From the NCBI RefSeq assembly GCF_009938225.1, contig NZ_AP019658.1:1364001-1428000 (forward strand): a DNA stretch of 64,000 bases. The letters are read 5' to 3'. The stretch is from Vibrio ponticus (lineage in GTDB: Bacteria > Pseudomonadota > Gammaproteobacteria > Enterobacterales > Vibrionaceae). This document shows, one piece after another, positions 61,114 through 64,000 of this stretch. How positions within the stretch are numbered: position 1 is the first letter of the stretch; the number at the start of each line of letters is the position of its first letter. A program made the translations under genes and the position numbers. The notes under the pieces were generated by a model. That model ran no database searches. It was not told where the DNA came from and was given only the letters and a program-made list of their open reading frames with translations.

Positions 61114-62076
61114 TTATCCATCCAAACGTAACAAATGTATCCGCCTCTTACTCAAGCCATTTCTTACTTGCTCTAAATTGTGTACACCCCCAATTACTGC
61201 CGCTCTCTGCCTTTCCAAATTCGTACAAACCTTGATCCAAGTTGTTTGGTTGATATTAAGTCGCTGCAATATTGATGGAGTATCCGCACTTAATGAAGCC
61301 TTATCGTCTCGATATTGGCGTGCTGTCCAATCCACCAGTTCAATATAATCAACTAATCGAAAAGGTATGCCGTCTAACATTGTATTGGTTGGATTACCGA
61401 TAAATGGATATAAACAAGGAGCGGTTTCTTGTTGGTGATCTAGTGCCTCAAACCTAGCTTGAATTGATGTAAACTCAGATGCTTCAGGAGTCTCGGCAAT
61501 GCCCGACCGCAAGGGATTTAAATCCACATAAGCCATTGCCGCTGCTAATGCTTTTTCATCCAACAGAGCTTGGCTTTTAAACCGACTCTCCCAAAAATGA
61601 CCCTTACACTCATCTTCTCGATTCGCCCGACAAGCAATATCAAAATTAAGCTCTTTCATAAACCAACTTAGGCTCCACAAACGAGAGCGCCACGAATCAA
61701 TAAGTGTCATACACGCTTCAAGTTCGGCATCACTGGTTAATTGATTCTCTAGCCAACGCACCACCAAATATGGAAGCTTGTGTTCTTGCTGCCAACGCTC
61801 TACGACCTCATCGTTCGATAAACTCAGCGCTTTCTCTCGATTAACATGCACAACCAGGTGGTAGTGATTACTCATAACTGCGTACGCACAAATATCGATA
61901 CAATATACCTTCGCAAGCGCATACATCTTTTGTTTTATCCACTCACGTCGATGCTCATAATTTTGCTCTGTTAAGGGGTCAACGCCACATAAGAAACTGC
62001 GTCGAACACAGCGAGAAACACAGTGATAATATGGGGTTACATCTACGGATATCTGTTGATTTCTTGCGGTTGTCAT
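61114..62076 (-). CDS. REP-associated tyrosine transposase (RAYT, Y1/IS200-like)
   Basis: 320 aa. The HUH metal motif is HYH at residues 71-73 (SNHYHLVVH) and the catalytic-tyrosine helix is AMAYVDLNPLRSG. The N-terminus (VTPYYHCVSRCVRRSFLCG) is typical of RAYTs, which are single-copy, non-mobile relatives of IS200/IS605 transposases that mobilise REP hairpins. It has no insertion-sequence ends. Start follows GAGAGGCTCACT. Flanking GTGTCTGTCCCT repeats are likely its cognate motif. Confidence 0.9.
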   Translation of the reverse strand: MTTARNQQISVDVTPYYHCVSRCVRRSFLCGVDPLTEQNYEHRREWIKQKMYALAKVYCIDICAYAVMSNHYHLVVHVNREKALSLSNDEVVERWQQEHKLPYLVVRWLENQLTSDAELEACMTLIDSWRSRLWSLSWFMKELNFDIACRANREDECKGHFWESRFKSQALLDEKALAAAMAYVDLNPLRSGIAETPEASEFTSIQARFEALDHQQETAPCLYPFIGNPTNTMLDGIPFRLVDYIELVDWTARQYRDDKASLSADTPSILQRLNINQTTWIKVCTNLERQRAAVIGGVHNLEQVRNGLSKRRIHLLRLDG

Positions 62077-62194
62077 AGTGAGCCTCTCGATAGAGTTAAC
62101 TCACTCCAGAATAAGGCGTCGTAAAACAAGAACAACGTAAACTCTGCAAGCATCCAACATGAGTATCAGCAAACCATACTTTCGTTACGTTAGG

Positions 62195-62239
62195 GCGTCT
62201 GTCCTTTCAATAAAGAGCTTCATTAAAGTGTGTGTCCCT
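62195..62239. repeat. Two further GTGTCTGTCCCT-type repeats
   Basis: GCGTCTGTCCTTT near 62195-62207 and GTGTGTGTCCCT at 62228-62239, on the upstream side of the transposase gene. Confidence 0.75.
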
Positions 62240-62244
62240 GTAAA

Positions 62245-62285
62245 GAAAAAGCGCGTTACCAACATGCAGTAACGCGCTTTGCTTC
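62245..62285 (-). terminator. Rho-independent terminator of the MATE gene
   Basis: AAAGCGCGTTAC and GTAACGCGCTTT form a 12-bp stem (62248-62280); on the minus strand it ends in TTTTTCTTT. Confidence 0.9.
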
Positions 62286-62308
62286 TATAGAATTAATTAG
62301 GTTTGAGA

Positions 62309-63700
62309 TTAACTCACCGCTACGCCAACTGTCGGCATTGTATCGCGGCGCTTAATCACAAAGCGCAGGCGCAGCAGCATTAGAATTGCGGCAACCGTTA
62401 AGCCAGTCAGAATGCCGACCCAAAAGCCCTTCTCGCCCATTGCTGGCACAACGTAGTCTGTTAAGCCGAGCACCACACCCATTGGCAGTGCCAAGCCCCA
62501 GTATGAGGCAATCGCCAAAAACATCGGGATCTTAGTGTCTTTGTAACCACGTAGCGCGCCATTAGCAGAAGTTTGCAACGCATCACTGAATTGATACATC
62601 GCAGTAAACACCAGCAGAGTCGCTGCCGTCGCACTGATGGCAGGATCGGTAGTGTACAGACGAATAATCCACTCAGGGAACAGCAAAAATACCGCAACAG
62701 AAATCAGTGACACTAGAGCGGCAACCAAAATACCGATTTTACTGCGCTCTACTGCGCTTAACTCATCACGCTCACCCAGAGAGTGTCCCACGCGGATCGT
62801 AATACCAAACGAGATACTCATCGGAATCACGTAAGTTAAGCTCGAGATGTTCAGCGCGATCTGCGCCGCCGCCACGTTCTCGGCGCCAATGCGACCAATC
62901 AGCAGTGCGATAACGGCAAAGATACTGCCACAAACAGCGATATTCATACCAATCGGTAAGCCTAACTTGAGCAGATTAAACATCTCTTTGATGCGAGGTT
63001 TAGCATCAGAAAATGAAATGATTTTTTTGTAGTGATGGTGCCCACGAATATACGAGTAAAGCAAGCCAGACATGACCCAATAGACCAAACTGGTTGCCCA
63101 GCCACAACCCACAGCACCCAATTCAGGGAAACCAAGCTTACCGTAGATCAGCACATAGTTAACTGGGATGTTAAGTAGCAAACCAATCACCGAAATAACC
63201 ATTGGCACTTTGGTATTGTTCATCCCTTCGCAGAAGCCGTTTAAGGTATAGAACAAAGCAATACCCGGCACACCAAACGCTAAGGCGAACGCATAGTCAC
63301 TGGCAATAGGGATGATCTCGGAGGCAACGCCAATCCATTCCAAAATAGGTTTCGCACTGACCAAATAACCAATCAGTAACACGCTAGAAAACAGCGCTAG
63401 CCAAACCATCTGGAAAAACTCAACTGAGATACTAGAAAAGTCACGCGCACCACGATGGTAAGCAACCACCGGTGTTAACGCCATGATCACGCCGCGCAGC
63501 AATAGCAAAACAGGGATCCAAAGGCTACCGCCAAGTGCTATCGCAGCAAGATCCGCAGGGCTAACTTGACCCGCCATAGTGGTGTCAACAAAACCCATCG
63601 CTTGCGTAGCGATTTGCGTCAAAATGATAGGAATCGACAGATGCATCAAAGCACCCGATTCACGAGTAAAACGAGAAAAAGGACTAAGTGTCGTTTGCAT
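62309..63700 (-). CDS. MATE-family multidrug efflux transporter
   Basis: 463 aa, 12 helices, of the NorM-type Na+/H+-drug antiporter family. Two-fold repeats are seen in LSIPIILTQIATQAMGFVDTTMAGQVSPADLAAIALGGSLW and LGLPIGMNIAVCGSIFAVIALLIGRIGAENVAAAQIALN. Length is usual (about 456-460). It exports cationic drugs and dyes across the inner membrane. No regulator lies nearby in the window. The ribosome site is weak. Confidence 0.94.
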   Translation of the reverse strand: MQTTLSPFSRFTRESGALMHLSIPIILTQIATQAMGFVDTTMAGQVSPADLAAIALGGSLWIPVLLLLRGVIMALTPVVAYHRGARDFSSISVEFFQMVWLALFSSVLLIGYLVSAKPILEWIGVASEIIPIASDYAFALAFGVPGIALFYTLNGFCEGMNNTKVPMVISVIGLLLNIPVNYVLIYGKLGFPELGAVGCGWATSLVYWVMSGLLYSYIRGHHHYKKIISFSDAKPRIKEMFNLLKLGLPIGMNIAVCGSIFAVIALLIGRIGAENVAAAQIALNISSLTYVIPMSISFGITIRVGHSLGERDELSAVERSKIGILVAALVSLISVAVFLLFPEWIIRLYTTDPAISATAATLLVFTAMYQFSDALQTSANGALRGYKDTKIPMFLAIASYWGLALPMGVVLGLTDYVVPAMGEKGFWVGILTGLTVAAILMLLRLRFVIKRRDTMPTVGVAVS

Positions 63701-64000
63701 GGAATTTCACAAACACCAATATAAATGCACCAGTGATGGCAGGATAGCGAGTGTGCATTTTAGGGTGTGCCCGTTGGGCGGCGATAATATAAACAGCTAT
63801 CCAAAAACGGTCAAGCGTCACGTTTCACGATAAAAGCAACTCATTTCACGACGGTCAAACGATTGCCTAAGTACGGCTATATTGACAACAACAAATAGTT
63901 ATTTTTTTGCTTCGTAATTAAGCAATGTTGATATAGGATGCGCAGCCCAATTATTTACGAGCATAACAACTGTGGGAATCATTCCTTCAAACGCCCTCTA
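63701..64000. promoter_or_regulatory. Upstream region of the MATE gene, window end
   Basis: No supportable gene. It should hold the MATE promoter. The right end is AT-rich (ATTTTTTTGC near 63901), and any gene there would continue beyond the window. Confidence 0.35.

Overview
The window reads as part of a Vibrio-type (Vibrionaceae) genome, probably a gene-dense accessory-metabolism region such as the second chromosome. This is inferred from the protein families, the moderate GC content, strong Shine-Dalgarno sites, Vibrio-type dispersed hairpin repeats and an ERIC-like element. No rRNA, tRNA, prophage or CRISPR array was seen. Most genes are intact and can be placed in families by motifs. All functional calls come from reading motifs by eye; no database search was run.

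Layout. 1-3.4 kb: glutamate decarboxylase plus an AspT/AAE-type exchanger (acid resistance). 3.4-6 kb: an exported MTA/SAH-nucleosidase homologue with a PurR-like box, and a CDGSH/glutamate-synthase-domain fusion. 6.2-12 kb: a D-serine locus (dsdC divergent from dsdA, then an M20 amidohydrolase, an MFS carrier and, after a terminator, a TRIC-type channel). 12.3-19 kb: an oxygen-sensitive glycyl radical enzyme, its activase, a GntR regulator and a fructose-family PTS EIIABC permease, with two FNR-like boxes. 19-20.3 kb: DUF1330 protein and SDR. 20.7-26.9 kb: five consecutive genes of unknown function (exported protein, OmpA-domain lipoprotein, polytopic membrane protein, VWA-like periplasmic protein, double zinc-ribbon membrane protein). 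This is the best candidate for an undescribed system.

27-33.5 kb: radical SAM protein, two LysR regulators, an FMN reductase, a DedA protein and an SgrR-like regulator. 33.8-37 kb: glycine-betaine/proline-type ABC importer (proX, proW, proV). 37-43 kb: a lipoate-ligase-fold protein, a methyltransferase, two HAD phosphatases, a SoxR-box-controlled flavoprotein with arylamine N-acetyltransferase, a (CGGGATG)16 microsatellite, a MazG-like enzyme and a cupin. 42.9-46.6 kb: a LysR regulator, an opine-dehydrogenase-family enzyme and a YfcC-type carrier. 46.7-51.1 kb: adhE and a second iron alcohol dehydrogenase, separated by an unusual set of hairpins with constant flanks and variable stems.

51.4-60 kb: an outer-membrane barrel, three tandem ERIC-like elements, then a glycoside-uptake operon on the minus strand (PTS EIIBC, GH38 mannosidase, GH13_18 phosphorylase, membrane-anchored EIIA) with a divergent RpiR regulator, probably for mannosyl- and glucosyl-glycerate. 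60-62.3 kb: a REP-associated tyrosine transposase and an ASCH protein set among repeated GTGTCTGTCCCT motifs. 62.3-64 kb: a MATE efflux pump. The theme is osmolyte and acid-stress physiology plus anaerobic sugar fermentation.
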